Position numbers and translations under genes: made by a program. The notes beneath the pieces were generated by a model. That model saw only the letters and a program-made list of their open reading frames with translations. It had not been told where the DNA came from and did not search any database. A DNA stretch of 42,297 bases, from assembly GCA_019509985.1 (NCBI GenBank), contig JAEKLF010000069.1, positions 1 through 42,297 of the forward strand. The letters are read 5' to 3'. Within the stretch, counting starts at the first letter, position 1. Every line of letters starts with the position of its first letter. Below, one piece after another: positions 32,059-41,634 of this stretch. Source of the DNA: Burkholderiales bacterium (GTDB taxonomy: Bacteria; Pseudomonadota; Gammaproteobacteria; Burkholderiales; Burkholderiaceae_C).

Positions 32059-32766
32059 ATGACAGACAAGCATCTCTCGACCCAGTTCGACGCCGAGCTC
32101 AGCGGCATCTCCACGCGCGTGCTCGAAATGGGCGGTCTCGTGGAAGCCCAGGTGGCCCAGGCCGTGCAGGCTCTCAGCGATTTCTCGGCCGAGTCGGCCG
32201 ACGAGGTCCTGGCCCGCGAGGGCCGCGTGAACATGATGGAAATCGAGATCGACCGCGACCTCTCCACCATCATCGCGCGCCGCCAGCCGACCGCCCGCGA
32301 CCTGCGCCTGCTGATCGCCATCTCCAAGAGCATCGCCAACCTCGAGCGCGTCGGCGACGAGGCTGCGCGCATCGCCCGCACCGTGCAGCGCCTGGTGTCC
32401 AGCGGTGTCTCCAGCCGCATGCGCGTGCCCATGTCCGACCTCGCCTTCGAGGCCGAACTCGCTACCGGCCAACTGCGCAAGGCGCTGGATTCCTTCGCCC
32501 GGCTGGACGTGGAGCGTGCGCTGGATGTGCTCAAGCACGACGACGAGATCGACAAGGAGTTCGACGGCCTGCTGCGCAAGCTCATCACCTACATGATGGA
32601 AGACCCGCGCACCATCTCCTCGTCCATCGACCTCGTCTTCGTCGCCAAGGCCATCGAGCGAGTCGGCGACCACGCCAAGAACCTGGCTGAGGTCGTCATC
32701 TACGTGGTCAAGGGTCAGGACGTCCGGCACAACTCGCCGGAAGCCGTCGAGACCATGGTCCGTTGA
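32059..32766 (+). CDS. phoU: Phosphate signalling protein PhoU
   Basis: A 235-residue all-helical protein with two PhoU repeats (about 15-110 and 120-215). Each has the acidic metal-binding pattern seen in NLERVGDEAARIARTV and AIERVGDHAKNLAEVV. PhoU restrains PhoR when phosphate is plentiful and limits Pst activity. AAGGAGG precedes ATG 32059. It is separated from pstB by a 161-bp inverted-repeat element, which could change its expression relative to pstSCAB. phoB follows 16 bp later. Confidence 0.97.
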   Translation: MTDKHLSTQFDAELSGISTRVLEMGGLVEAQVAQAVQALSDFSAESADEVLAREGRVNMMEIEIDRDLSTIIARRQPTARDLRLLIAISKSIANLERVGDEAARIARTVQRLVSSGVSSRMRVPMSDLAFEAELATGQLRKALDSFARLDVERALDVLKHDDEIDKEFDGLLRKLITYMMEDPRTISSSIDLVFVAKAIERVGDHAKNLAEVVIYVVKGQDVRHNSPEAVETMVR

Positions 32767-32782
32767 ACAAGGGAGCGAACCA

Positions 32783-33484
32783 ATGAGTCGAATCCTGGTG
32801 GTGGAAGACGAGTCGGCGATCGCCGAGCTGATCTCCATCAATCTGCGCCATGCCGGTTTCGAGGTCACCCTCGCCGCCAGCGCGACTGCGGCCCAGTACG
32901 AAGTGGACCGCGTGCTGCCCGACCTCGTCGTGCTGGACTGGATGCTGCCCGGCCAGAGCGGCGTGGCGCTGGCCCGCCAGTGGCGCGGCGCGGCGCGCAC
33001 GAAAGAGCTGCCCATCATCATGCTGACGGCGCGCGCCGAGGAAGGCGACAAGATCGCCGGCCTGGACGCGGGTGCCGACGACTACGTCACCAAGCCCTTC
33101 TCGACCAATGAGCTGCTCGCGCGCATCCGTGCCGTGCTGCGCCGCAAGGCCCCCGAGGCGCTGGACAGCGCCGTCGAGGTCGGCCCGCTGCTGCTGGACC
33201 CGGGCACGCGCCGCGTCAGCCGTGAAGGCGTCGAGGTCAAGCTCGGCCCCACCGAGTTCCGCCTGCTGCATTTCTTGATGACGCACCCCGAGCGCGTGCA
33301 CAGCCGTTCGCAACTGCTGGACCGCGTCTGGGGCGACCATGTCTTCATCGAGGAGCGCACCATCGACGTCCACGTCAAGCGCCTGCGCGAGGCGCTGGAA
33401 CGCGTGCAGTGCGCGCGCATGATCGAGACCGTTCGCGGTGCCGGCTACCGCCTGACCCAACAGAGCAGCGCGCTCTCCGCCTGA
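32783..33484 (+). CDS. phoB: Phosphate regulon response regulator PhoB
   Basis: A 233-residue OmpR-family regulator. The receiver domain has the acidic E/D near the start (VVEDESAIAELIS), phospho-acceptor D52 in VVLDWMLPGQSG and K in YVTKPFSTNELLARI. The winged-helix domain (about 130-230) contains LGPTEFRLLHFLMTHPERVH and the recognition region FIEERTIDVHVKRLREALE. It should bind the Pho boxes found upstream of pstS. Confidence 0.97.
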   Translation: MSRILVVEDESAIAELISINLRHAGFEVTLAASATAAQYEVDRVLPDLVVLDWMLPGQSGVALARQWRGAARTKELPIIMLTARAEEGDKIAGLDAGADDYVTKPFSTNELLARIRAVLRRKAPEALDSAVEVGPLLLDPGTRRVSREGVEVKLGPTEFRLLHFLMTHPERVHSRSQLLDRVWGDHVFIEERTIDVHVKRLREALERVQCARMIETVRGAGYRLTQQSSALSA

Positions 33485-33500
33485 GTTCCGCCCCGCGTTC

Positions 33501-34868
33501 ATGACCTGGTTGTTGCCTCGGTTGCTGATGGCCTTCGGGGCCGCGTTGTTCGGGTTTGTCATTGGCGTCGCGGTCCACGCGGTCACCGGCTTCCAGGGGC
33601 TGGGTCTGGGCATCGGCACCGTTGCCGGCGTCGGCATGCTGCTGCTCGTCGACGCGGTACGCGGCCACCGGCTGCTGCGCTGGCTGCGCGGCAACCAGCA
33701 GGACAACGCGCCGCGCGACACGGGCTTGTGGGGCGAACTGGGCTACCGCGTAGAGCGCGCGATGCGCGACAGAGACCGTGCCGTGGCGCGCGGCCGGCTG
33801 GAGCTGGAGCAGTTCCTGTCCGCCATCGAAGCCTCGCCCAACGGCGTGCTGATGCTGGACGCGCAGGAACACATCCTCTGGTGCAACCGCGTCGCCGCCG
33901 ACCATTTCGCGCTCGATCCCAAGCGCGACCTGCAACAGCGCATCACCAACCTCGTGCGCGCGCCCGCCTTCGTCGCCTACCTGCAGGCCGGCCGTTTCGG
34001 CGAGCCGCTGGTGCTCGGCAACGGCCGCGGCCCGGGCACGCTCTCCATCATCGTGCGCGAGTACGGCGAAGGCCAGCGCCTGGTGCTGTCACTGGACATC
34101 ACCGAGCGGCTGCGCTCCGAGGCGATGCGGCGGGACTTTGTCGCCAATGTCTCACACGAGATCCGCACGCCGCTGACCGTGCTGGCCGGGTTCATCGAGA
34201 CGCTGCACTCGCTGCCGTTGACGGCCGTCGAGCGCGAACGCGTGCTCGTGCTGATGACGCAGCAGACCCAGCGCATGCAGACGCTGGTGTCGGACCTGCT
34301 GACGCTCGCCCAGCTCGAAGGCAGCCCTCGCCCCGCGCCGGACCGCTGGGCCAGCCTGGACGGCCTGCTGATGCGTATCGCGGCGGACGCCGACGTGCTG
34401 TCGGCTGGGCGCCACCGACTGCGCCTCAAGCCGGAGACCGGCGTCGAGCTCGCCGGCATCGAGAGCGAGTTGCTCAGCGCCATCGCCAACCTGGTGACCA
34501 ACGCCGTGCGCTACACGCCGGACGGCGGCGACATCGAGCTGGTCTGGCGCCAGCTGGACGACGGCAGCGGCGAATTGATCGTTATCGACACCGGCCCGGG
34601 CATTGCGCGCGAGCACATCCCGCGCCTGACCGAGCGCTTTTACCGCGTCGACGGCAGCCGCTCGCGCGAGACCGGCGGCACGGGTCTGGGCCTGTCCATC
34701 GTCAAGCACGTCATGCAGCGCCATGGTGGCGAGCTGCTGATCCAGAGCGACGTCGGCAAGGGCTCGCGCTTTCGCCTGGTCTTCCCGGCCGCGCGCGTGC
34801 GCCAGGCCAGCGATTCGGCGCTGGGCGACGAGGCCGCCTTCAGCGTCGGCGTGCTGTCAGACCACTGA
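33501..34868 (+). CDS. phoR: Phosphate regulon sensor histidine kinase PhoR
   Basis: A 455-residue kinase. Two N-terminal transmembrane helices (about 4-28 and 33-52) have almost no periplasmic loop, as in other PhoR proteins that sense the Pst/PhoU state rather than phosphate itself. A PAS domain spans about 100-200. The dimerisation domain has phospho-acceptor H219 in FVANVSHEIRTPLTVLAG. The ATPase has the N box AIANLVTNAVRYTPDGG, then DTGPGIAREHIPRLTERF and GGTGLGLSIVKHV. It ends 3 bp from a convergent gene without an intervening terminator. Confidence 0.96.
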   Translation: MTWLLPRLLMAFGAALFGFVIGVAVHAVTGFQGLGLGIGTVAGVGMLLLVDAVRGHRLLRWLRGNQQDNAPRDTGLWGELGYRVERAMRDRDRAVARGRLELEQFLSAIEASPNGVLMLDAQEHILWCNRVAADHFALDPKRDLQQRITNLVRAPAFVAYLQAGRFGEPLVLGNGRGPGTLSIIVREYGEGQRLVLSLDITERLRSEAMRRDFVANVSHEIRTPLTVLAGFIETLHSLPLTAVERERVLVLMTQQTQRMQTLVSDLLTLAQLEGSPRPAPDRWASLDGLLMRIAADADVLSAGRHRLRLKPETGVELAGIESELLSAIANLVTNAVRYTPDGGDIELVWRQLDDGSGELIVIDTGPGIAREHIPRLTERFYRVDGSRSRETGGTGLGLSIVKHVMQRHGGELLIQSDVGKGSRFRLVFPAARVRQASDSALGDEAAFSVGVLSDH

Positions 34869-34871
34869 GCA

Positions 34872-36512
34872 TCACTGGCGCTGCAGCAGCACGAGGCCGG
34901 CGCTGCCGCTGCGGTCGGTCGGCCGCTTCACTTGCGCGACGACGCGCCAGCCCAGGGGCGTCGGCTGACCGGTACTGATGACGGCGTGGCTGCAGCTCGA
35001 GGCGTTCAACGAGCCGCGGCCCTGCACCTGCCAGCCACCGTGCCATTCCAGCGCGGCCAGCGTCGCCAGGTTCTGACCCGGCGCGGCCAGGCATTGCGTG
35101 TCGGCCGGCATGCGTGCCTTCAGGCGTTCGACCAGAGGCGCCAGGCTGCGCGCGTAATCCAGGGGCGGCAGCAGCAGGCTCATGACCAGCAACCAGCCCA
35201 GGGCGACGCCCCCCGAAGGCAGCGCCAGGCTCTTCCACAGGGCGTGACGGTGGCGGGCGGTGCGCCAGCGCACGAGGGCCAGCCAGGACAGTGTCGCGGC
35301 GACGGCGAGCAGCAGGGCCAGCACATTGAAGCGAGGCGTAAAGCCTTCCGCCAGGCGGCGCAGATTGGCCAGCGGCTGTGCCGGCCAACCGGTGTGCATG
35401 GACAGGTAGTAGAGCCAGAAGAACAGGGCCGAGGCGCTGAAGAAGAACACCGAGAACCAGTCCACGGCGGCCGAGAAACCGCGGCTCAGCGTCGGCAGCG
35501 CGAAGGCGGCCAGGATGGCCAGCGAAGGCAGGGCCAGCAGCAGCGCGCGGTCCGAACCGTCCATGCCAATGCAGGCGGCCAGCGGCACGAGCAGGGCAAT
35601 GGCCGGCACGGTGATGTGGCGGCGCAGGCCGTGGCGGCGCCAGCGCCACAGCGTCCACAGCGCCAGCGGCCCGGCCGGCCAGCAGAACCAGGCCAGCAGG
35701 CTCAGCAGCGAGCCCAGCTGTATGCCCGGCTGCATACGCCAGGCCCAGCCGTTGAAGGCCCAGGCGGCCAGCACGGCCAGCGTCAGCGCGCCCAGCAGCC
35801 AGGTGCGCTGGTTCTTGGCCTCGTCATAGCTGGAGCGGTGGTTGAGCAGCACGCCAAGCAGGCCCAGCGCGCAGGCCACCGTCGGCGCGCCGCTGGCGGC
35901 CAGCACGGGCAGGGCGATCAGCACCGCGGCGCGCGAGCGGCCGCGCTTGAACGGTGCCGCCGCGAGGCCGTAGAGGTAGACGGACACCGCCAGCAGCTGC
36001 ACCAGCTCTGGCGTCGTCTCGTGGCCGAGCTGCAGCAGGCCCAGCGACGCCATCAGCGCCAGCAGCGCGCCGTCGGCAAGCGCCCGGGCGTAATCGACGG
36101 CCTGGGCCTCGCCGCCGAAGGCAAAGGCCACCGGCTGGGCGGCCTCGGTGCGGGCCAGGTGGAAGCAGGTGTACCAGACGGCGACCAGCACGCCGACCAG
36201 CACGAAGGCATAGGGCAGGCGGGCGGCGACGGGCGCGTCCAGGAAGGGCAGGGCCTTGATCGCCAGCGCGCCCAGCCAGTAGGGCAACGGGCCGCCGTCC
36301 GCCGGGATGCCGGCGATGGTCGGCTGCCACCAGGGCGCGTGGCCCTGGGCGATGTTGACCATGAAGCCGAAGGATGTCAGGTCGGCGTTGCGCCAGGGAT
36401 CGCGGCCGAACAGGCCGGGCAGCACATAGGCCGCGCACAGCAGCAGCAAGGCCAGGCGCGGCAGGCGCTCGACGCCGCGCTCGGCAACGATGGCGGGGGT
36501 GGGAAGATTCAC
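34872..36512 (-). CDS. ArnT/GT39-like membrane glycosyltransferase
   Basis: A 546-residue integral membrane protein with roughly 11-12 hydrophobic helices. GLFGRDPWRNADLTSFGFMV in the first loop matches the region holding the catalytic acidic residue in ArnT/PMT-type (GT39/GT83, GT-C fold) transferases, and PTIAGIPADGGPLPYWLGAL follows as expected. These enzymes move a sugar from an undecaprenyl carrier to lipid A or other acceptors at the periplasmic face. The C-terminal ~100 residues are soluble and periplasmic-like (PADTQCLAAPGQNLATL). Donor and acceptor are unknown. The start is GTG 36512. It is tail to tail with phoR. Confidence 0.75.
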   Translation of the reverse strand: MNLPTPAIVAERGVERLPRLALLLLCAAYVLPGLFGRDPWRNADLTSFGFMVNIAQGHAPWWQPTIAGIPADGGPLPYWLGALAIKALPFLDAPVAARLPYAFVLVGVLVAVWYTCFHLARTEAAQPVAFAFGGEAQAVDYARALADGALLALMASLGLLQLGHETTPELVQLLAVSVYLYGLAAAPFKRGRSRAAVLIALPVLAASGAPTVACALGLLGVLLNHRSSYDEAKNQRTWLLGALTLAVLAAWAFNGWAWRMQPGIQLGSLLSLLAWFCWPAGPLALWTLWRWRRHGLRRHITVPAIALLVPLAACIGMDGSDRALLLALPSLAILAAFALPTLSRGFSAAVDWFSVFFFSASALFFWLYYLSMHTGWPAQPLANLRRLAEGFTPRFNVLALLLAVAATLSWLALVRWRTARHRHALWKSLALPSGGVALGWLLVMSLLLPPLDYARSLAPLVERLKARMPADTQCLAAPGQNLATLAALEWHGGWQVQGRGSLNASSCSHAVISTGQPTPLGWRVVAQVKRPTDRSGSAGLVLLQRQ

Positions 36513-36600
36513 GCGCGGTGGTTGGGGCTCGGGGGGGCGGCAGGCATGATGCCGTCAAACGGCCGCCGCAAAGGCAAAAGGGCGAGTGCAGTGCGGCAAG

Positions 36601-36631
36601 AAAACAAAAAGGGCAGCCTGGGCTGCCCTTT
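36601..36631 (-). terminator. Terminator of rpmE2
   Basis: An 11-bp perfect stem AAAGGGCAGCC/GGCTGCCCTTT with a TG loop. On the minus strand it is followed by a T-rich run (complement of AAAACAAAAA). It ends the rho-rpmE2 transcript. Confidence 0.9.
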
Positions 36632-36663
36632 GTCGTTGGCGCGGCGAGACGCCGCCAAGCCAA

Positions 36664-36921
36664 TTACTTCTTGATGCCGACGCGAGCGAACTTGTTGCGG
36701 AACTTCTCGACGCGACCGCCGAGGTTGTCGATGCTCTTTTGCGTGCCCGTGTAGAAGGGGTGCGACTCGCTGGTGGTTTCCAGCTTCACCAGCGGCAGCT
36801 TCTTGCCGTCCAGCTCGATCATTTCCTTGGTCTGGACGGTCGAACGCGTCACGAACTGGAAACCGTTGGACTGGTCGACGAACACGACGTCGCGGTAGTT
36901 GGGGTGAATGCCGTCTTTCAT
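36664..36921 (-). CDS. rpmE2: 50S ribosomal protein L31, type B
   Basis: An 85-residue L31 of the zinc-free type B ([20 protein letters not shown], then [20 protein letters not shown]). None of the zinc-binding cysteines of type A are present. In many bacteria type B is a Zur-controlled replacement. Here it sits directly downstream of rho, with no Zur-like box noticed, so it may be the main L31. ATG 36921 has AGAGG upstream; the longer frame to 37065 runs into untranslated sequence. Confidence 0.96.
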   Translation of the reverse strand: MKDGIHPNYRDVVFVDQSNGFQFVTRSTVQTKEMIELDGKKLPLVKLETTSESHPFYTGTQKSIDNLGGRVEKFRNKFARVGIKK

Positions 36922-37054
36922 GGGAACCTCTTGGCTTGGGTCGGGAGCCACGTCGCGCAAGATCTTGCGTTGCGACGCACTTTCCGGGGTGTCAGGGCGG
37001 AAAACCCGCGATTCTAGCGGGTTTCCTGGCGGTTTGGCTAGTTTCGGGCTGAAG

Positions 37055-38320
37055 TTACCCGCCACGCCGCATCATGTCGAAGAAGTCATGGTTGTTCTTC
37101 GACGCCTTCATCTTCTCGAGGATGAACTCCATCGCCTCGATCTCGTCCATGTTGTAGAGCAGCTTGCGCAGGATCCAGCTCTTTTGCAGGATCTCCGGCT
37201 TCAGCAGCAGCTCCTCGCGGCGCGTGCCGGACTTGTTGATCAGCAGCGACGGGTAGACGCGCTTCTCGGCCATGCGGCGATCCAGATGGATTTCGCAGTT
37301 GCCGGTGCCCTTGAACTCTTCGTAGATCACCTCGTCCATCTTGGAGCCGGTGTCGATCAGCGCGGTGCCGATGATGGTCAGCGAGCCGCCTTCCTCGATG
37401 TTGCGCGCCGCGCCGAAGAAGCGCTTGGGGCGCTGCAGCGCGTTGGCGTCCACGCCGCCGGTCAGCACCTTGCCGGAGCTGGGCAGCACGTTGTTGTAGG
37501 CGCGGGCCAGGCGGGTGATCGAGTCCAGCAGGATGATCACGTCCTTCTTGAGCTCCACCAGGCGCTTGGCGCGCTCGATGACCATCTCGGCCACCTGCAC
37601 GTGGCGGGCGGCGGGCTCGTCGAAGGTTGAGCTGATGACCTCGCCGCGCACGGTGCGGATCATCTCGGTCACTTCCTCGGGGCGCTCGTCGACGAGCAGC
37701 ACGATGAGGTGGCAGTCCGGATGGTTGGCCACCAGCGCGTGCGCGAGGCTCTTCATCATCTCGGTCTTGCCCGTCTTGGGCTGCGACACGATGAGGGCGC
37801 GCTGGCCTTTGCCCAGGGGCGCCACCAGGTCGATGATGCGACCGGTGATGTTCTCGTCGCCCTTGTAGTTCTCACGCTCGAGCTTGAACTGCTCCTTGGG
37901 AAACAAGGGCGTCAGGTTCTCGAACATGATCTTGTTCTTGCTCTCCTCCGGCGTCTGGTTGTTGACGCGGTCGACCTTGACCAGAGCAAAGTAGCGCTCG
38001 CCGTCCTTGGGCACGCGCACTTCGCCTTCCACCAGATCACCGGTGTGCAGGTTGAAACGGCGGATCTGGCTGGGCGACAGGTAGATGTCGTCCGTGGAGG
38101 CCATGTAGCTGGCCTCGATCGAGCGCAGGAAGCCGAAGCCGTCTGGGAGCACTTCGAGCACGCCATCGCCGAAGACCTGCTCGCCAGCCTTGGCGCGCTT
38201 CTTCATGATGGCGAACATCAGTTCCTGCTTGCGCAGGCGGGTGACGTTGTCGATCTCCAGCTCCTCGCCCATCTGGATGAGGGCGGAAACGTGGAGCGCT
38301 TTGAGTTCGGAAAGATGCAT
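37055..38320 (-). CDS. rho: Transcription termination factor Rho
   Basis: A 421-residue hexameric RNA helicase that ends transcription at unstructured C-rich RNA. The N-terminal domain starts [20 protein letters not shown], followed by the cold-shock-like RNA-binding fold (about 50-115, [14 protein letters not shown]). The ATPase has Walker [13 protein letters not shown], Walker [17 protein letters not shown] and the Q/R loops with [23 protein letters not shown] 38320 gives the standard length; an upstream in-frame ATG at 38413 would add 31 non-conserved residues and has no ribosome-binding site. The leader of about 240 nt is typical of autoregulated rho genes. Confidence 0.97.
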   Translation of the reverse strand: MHLSELKALHVSALIQMGEELEIDNVTRLRKQELMFAIMKKRAKAGEQVFGDGVLEVLPDGFGFLRSIEASYMASTDDIYLSPSQIRRFNLHTGDLVEGEVRVPKDGERYFALVKVDRVNNQTPEESKNKIMFENLTPLFPKEQFKLERENYKGDENITGRIIDLVAPLGKGQRALIVSQPKTGKTEMMKSLAHALVANHPDCHLIVLLVDERPEEVTEMIRTVRGEVISSTFDEPAARHVQVAEMVIERAKRLVELKKDVIILLDSITRLARAYNNVLPSSGKVLTGGVDANALQRPKRFFGAARNIEEGGSLTIIGTALIDTGSKMDEVIYEEFKGTGNCEIHLDRRMAEKRVYPSLLINKSGTRREELLLKPEILQKSWILRKLLYNMDEIEAMEFILEKMKASKNNHDFFDMMRRGG

Positions 38321-38566
38321 GGGTGAACACCCGTCAGGGGCCGCAGCGCCAGCCAAGGCGCTTGCGGCGTTGTCACGGCCGCCCCAGAAAAGGACCGAAT
38401 GGCTATCGCTCAAACGGCGAGCGACGCAGATTCGACGACTAACTCAGTGGTGGGAGGGGGAGCCGAGTCCACGCTGGCTGGGCACTCATGTGCCCGGGGC
38501 GTGTTGGCTTTGGCTGCTGCAGCGAGGCGCCGGGAGGCGCAGAAATCGCCGCAGCAGTTGGACGCG

Positions 38567-38597
38567 ATTATAGGTTCGCGTCGAGGAATGCGGTCAA
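38567..38597 (-). promoter_or_regulatory. Promoter of rho, inside the trxA 3' end
   Basis: On the minus strand TTGACC (38597-38592) and a perfect TATAAT (38572-38567) are separated by 19 bp. The TATAAT overlaps the trxA stop codon. Initiation near 38560 would give a ~240-nt rho leader (38321-38560) that contains GC-rich dyads but no gene; in E. coli such a leader serves Rho autoregulation. Confidence 0.6.
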
Positions 38598-38897
38598 CTG
38601 GGCCTTGGAGAGGGCGCCGACCTTGGTCGCAGCGAGCTGGCCGTCCTTGAACAGCATCAGCGTCGGGATGCCGCGGATGCCGAACTTGGCGGGCACTTCA
38701 CGGTTCTCGTCGACGTTCATCTTGGCGATCTGCAGCTTGTCACCGTAACCGGTGGCCACCTCATCCAGGATGGGCGCGATCATCTTGCAGGGACCGCACC
38801 ATTCGGCCCAGTAGTCGACCAGCACCGGCTTGCCGGACTGGATGACGTCGGCGTCGAAGGACGCGTCGGAAACATGCTTGATCAATTCGCTGCTCAT
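38568..38897 (-). CDS. trxA: Thioredoxin TrxA
   Basis: A 109-residue cytoplasmic thioredoxin. The active site is WCGPC (C34, C37), and the cis-proline region [14 protein letters not shown] is intact. It reduces protein disulfides using NADPH via thioredoxin reductase. ATG 38897 has AAGGAA at good spacing; the frame is open 12 codons further, without support. trxA next to rho is a widespread proteobacterial order. It is divergent from the nuclease gene, with 145 bp between them. Confidence 0.98.
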   Translation of the reverse strand: MSSELIKHVSDASFDADVIQSGKPVLVDYWAEWCGPCKMIAPILDEVATGYGDKLQIAKMNVDENREVPAKFGIRGIPTLMLFKDGQLAATKVGALSKAQLTAFLDANL

Positions 38898-39042
38898 GGG
38901 AGGGTTCCTTGGCCTCAAAGGGTTGACGGTCACCGCGGGGGCGCCGTCCGAATAGGCAAAATGATTGTGACATAGCCACTTTTGCCCGGACGGTCGCGAG
39001 GGTGACCGAAACGATGGCAGACATCAGGGCGGGAGGCCCCAT

Positions 39043-41634
39043 TTGCAAGCCCTGAAGCAAGCCTTGAACCTGGGCCTCGCGCCCGGCGAAGACATCGACA
39101 GCTTCTGGCGCCGCGTCGCCGGCACCTGCGCCGACTGGCTGGCCGGCGAAGGCGCCGCGCTGCGCGACGCCGTGCTGCTGCTGCCCTTTGCCCAGCAGCT
39201 CGCGCCGGCGCGACGTGCCTTCCTGGCCCGCGGCGGCTGGCAGCCGCGCATCACGACCAGCCACAGCCTGGCCTCGGCCCTGGGCCCCAGCGCACTGGCC
39301 GCGCCCGACCAGCTTTCAGGCGACGCTGCCATCGACGCCTTCACCGCCGACCGGCTGCTGGCCGACCAGAGCTGGGTGCAGCCGCTCAAGCGCAGCAACC
39401 CGCGCGACTACCGTGTCGCGTTGGCTCGGCTCGTCGATACCGCCCAGGCCCTGGCCCGTGCCGCCGCCCAGGTCCCGCCGCAGGACCGGCCCGCCTTTCT
39501 CGATGCCGCCCGTCAGCGCCTCGCGGCCCTGGAGGCCGGCCCGGGCCTGCTGGAGCGGGCACTGGCCCAGGTCGCGCTGGCCTGGGTTGCCGCCGACGAA
39601 CGCCGCCCCGCCACCGACACCTTGTTCGCACTGCAGCCCAGCGCCTGGATCTGGCTGCGCGCCGGCGGGCCGGACCCGCTGTCCCTGGCCCTGCTTGCCC
39701 AGGCCGGTGGCGTGCCCACGCTGTGCCTCAATGCCGACTTGGACCTCGACCAGGCATGGACCGGTTTCACGCCCACGGCACGGGTCGAGGAGGCCGTGGC
39801 GCCGGACTTCGAGACGCTGGCCGAGCAGACCGCCACGGCCGTCATCCAGCACCTCAACGCCGGCCGGCGGCCGGTCGCGCTGCTGGCCCAGGACCGTGTC
39901 GTCGTCCGCCGCGTGCGAGCGCTGCTGGCGCGCCAGGGCGTGCCGGTGCACGACGAGACCGGCTGGACGCTCGCGACGACGCCCGCCGCGGCCGCCGTCA
40001 TGGCCTTGCTGCGCGCCGCACTGGCCGGCGGCGCGGTGGACGACTGGCTGGCCTGGCTGAAGTCGTCGCTGGCCGCTGGCTGGGACGCCGAGGGCCTGGT
40101 CGACCTGGAGTCGCGTTGTCGCCGCTTTGGCTGGCGCCAGGCGGCACAGCTGGACGCAGCCACGCTGCCGTCGGGCGCGAGCGCGGTCTGGCAGCGGGCG
40201 CGCCGCCAACTGGAACCCTTGGCTGGCGGCGCGCGCAGCCTGGGCGGCTGGCTGGTCGCCCTGGGGCAGGCGCTGAACGGGCTCGGTCCGCTCGCCGAGG
40301 TCGAGGGCGGCGAGGCCTTGCTGGAGACGCTTTGGCTCTCGCGCAACCCCTGGGCGGGCAGCGCCCACGAAGCGGCGCTGGCGCAGACGCGGCTGCGGCC
40401 CGACGAGTTCCTGGCCTGGGTGGACGAGGCATTGGAGGCCGCTCAGTTCGAGCCGGTCGAGGAGGGCGGCGTGGCCGAAGTCGTCATCACGCCGCTGGCC
40501 AGGGCCATGCTGCGGCCCTTCGGCGCCGTCGTGCTGCCCGGCGCGGATGCGGCCACGCTGGGACCGGTCAACCCGCAGGCCGGGCTGCTGGCCGATGCCG
40601 ACGCCGCGGCCCTCGGCCTGCCCAGCCTGGCCGAACGGCGCGAGGCCGAGGCGCTGGCCTTCGCCCAGCTGCTGCGCATGCCGGTGCTGACGCTGCTGCG
40701 CTGCGCCTTCGCCGGCGCCGAGCCGCTGCCGCCCAGCCCGTTGCTGGAGCGCCTGGCCGGTGCCGCGGCGGGTGCCGGCCTGCCGCCCTGGGTCGACGCC
40801 CGCGAGCCGCTGGCCCTCGAGCCCCAGCCCCAAAGCCGGGCCGCCGCGGATGCCGCCGGCCGCCTGCCGGCCGCCCTGAGTGCCAGCGCCATCGACGCGC
40901 TGCGCAACTGCCCCTACCAGTTTTTCAGCCGCGTGCTGCTGGGCCTGCGCGAGGCCGATGAGCTGGAGCAGGAGGCGACCAAGCGCGACTACGGCACCTG
41001 GCTGCACGCGGTGCTGAAGCGCTTCCACGAGTCGCGCGAAGGCGGTGACGACGAGGCGGCCCTGCGCGCCGCGGCCGAGGCCGAGCTGGCGGGGCTGGAC
41101 GCCACCGACTTCCTGCCCTTCACGGCCGCCTTCGAGCGCCTGCGTCCGCTCTACCTGGCCTGGCTGGCGGAGGTCGAGGCCGGTGGCCAGCACTACGCGG
41201 CCGGTGAGGTGGACCGCGATTGCCGGCCCTTCGCAGCGCCGCTGGACGGGCTGCTGCTCAAGGGCCGCATCGACCGCATCGACGACGCCGCCGGCCAGAC
41301 CTGGCTGCTCGACTACAAGACCGGCGATGCCAAGGCGCTGAAGGACAAGCTTGCCAATCCGCTGGAGGACACCCAGCTCGCCACCTACGCGCTGCTGATG
41401 GGCGCCGAGCCCGGTCTGCGGGCGGCCTACGTGGTGCTGGACGATGGCAAGGGCATTGCGCTGCTGCCGCACGAGCAGGTCGGCGATACCGCGCTGGCGC
41501 TGCGTGACGGGCTGCAGGCCGACCTCACTGCCCTGCGCGCCGGCGCCTCGCTGACGGCGCTGGGCGAGGGCCGGCTCTGCGATTTCTGCGAAGCCCGCGG
41601 GCTGTGCCGCAAGGACGACTGGAGCGCCCCATGA
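39043..41634 (+). CDS. AddB-like PD-(D/E)XK nuclease with Fe-S staple
   Basis: An 863-residue protein. The first ~600 residues form an inactivated-helicase-like body (VLLLPFAQQLAPARRAFLAR, later VAEVVITPLARAMLRPFGAV). The C-terminal ~240 form a RecB-type nuclease: LKGRIDRIDD and LLDYKTG give the D757/K759 active site. Four cysteines are spaced as in the AddB iron-sulfur staple: C623 in RNCPYQFF, then C846, C849 and C855 in LCDFCEARGLC. With the next gene it should form an AddAB/RecBCD-type end-resection enzyme. The start is TTG 39043 with GGGAGG six bases upstream. The first helicase-like domain lacks a Walker A, as expected for AddB-type partners of this group. Confidence 0.88.
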   Translation: MQALKQALNLGLAPGEDIDSFWRRVAGTCADWLAGEGAALRDAVLLLPFAQQLAPARRAFLARGGWQPRITTSHSLASALGPSALAAPDQLSGDAAIDAFTADRLLADQSWVQPLKRSNPRDYRVALARLVDTAQALARAAAQVPPQDRPAFLDAARQRLAALEAGPGLLERALAQVALAWVAADERRPATDTLFALQPSAWIWLRAGGPDPLSLALLAQAGGVPTLCLNADLDLDQAWTGFTPTARVEEAVAPDFETLAEQTATAVIQHLNAGRRPVALLAQDRVVVRRVRALLARQGVPVHDETGWTLATTPAAAAVMALLRAALAGGAVDDWLAWLKSSLAAGWDAEGLVDLESRCRRFGWRQAAQLDAATLPSGASAVWQRARRQLEPLAGGARSLGGWLVALGQALNGLGPLAEVEGGEALLETLWLSRNPWAGSAHEAALAQTRLRPDEFLAWVDEALEAAQFEPVEEGGVAEVVITPLARAMLRPFGAVVLPGADAATLGPVNPQAGLLADADAAALGLPSLAERREAEALAFAQLLRMPVLTLLRCAFAGAEPLPPSPLLERLAGAAAGAGLPPWVDAREPLALEPQPQSRAAADAAGRLPAALSASAIDALRNCPYQFFSRVLLGLREADELEQEATKRDYGTWLHAVLKRFHESREGGDDEAALRAAAEAELAGLDATDFLPFTAAFERLRPLYLAWLAEVEAGGQHYAAGEVDRDCRPFAAPLDGLLLKGRIDRIDDAAGQTWLLDYKTGDAKALKDKLANPLEDTQLATYALLMGAEPGLRAAYVVLDDGKGIALLPHEQVGDTALALRDGLQADLTALRAGASLTALGEGRLCDFCEARGLCRKDDWSAP

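Noticed and set aside
38321..38413. A 31-residue N-terminal extension of Rho
   Set aside because: No ribosome-binding site precedes ATG 38413, and the family starts at [11 protein letters not shown], so the extension is probably untranslated leader.
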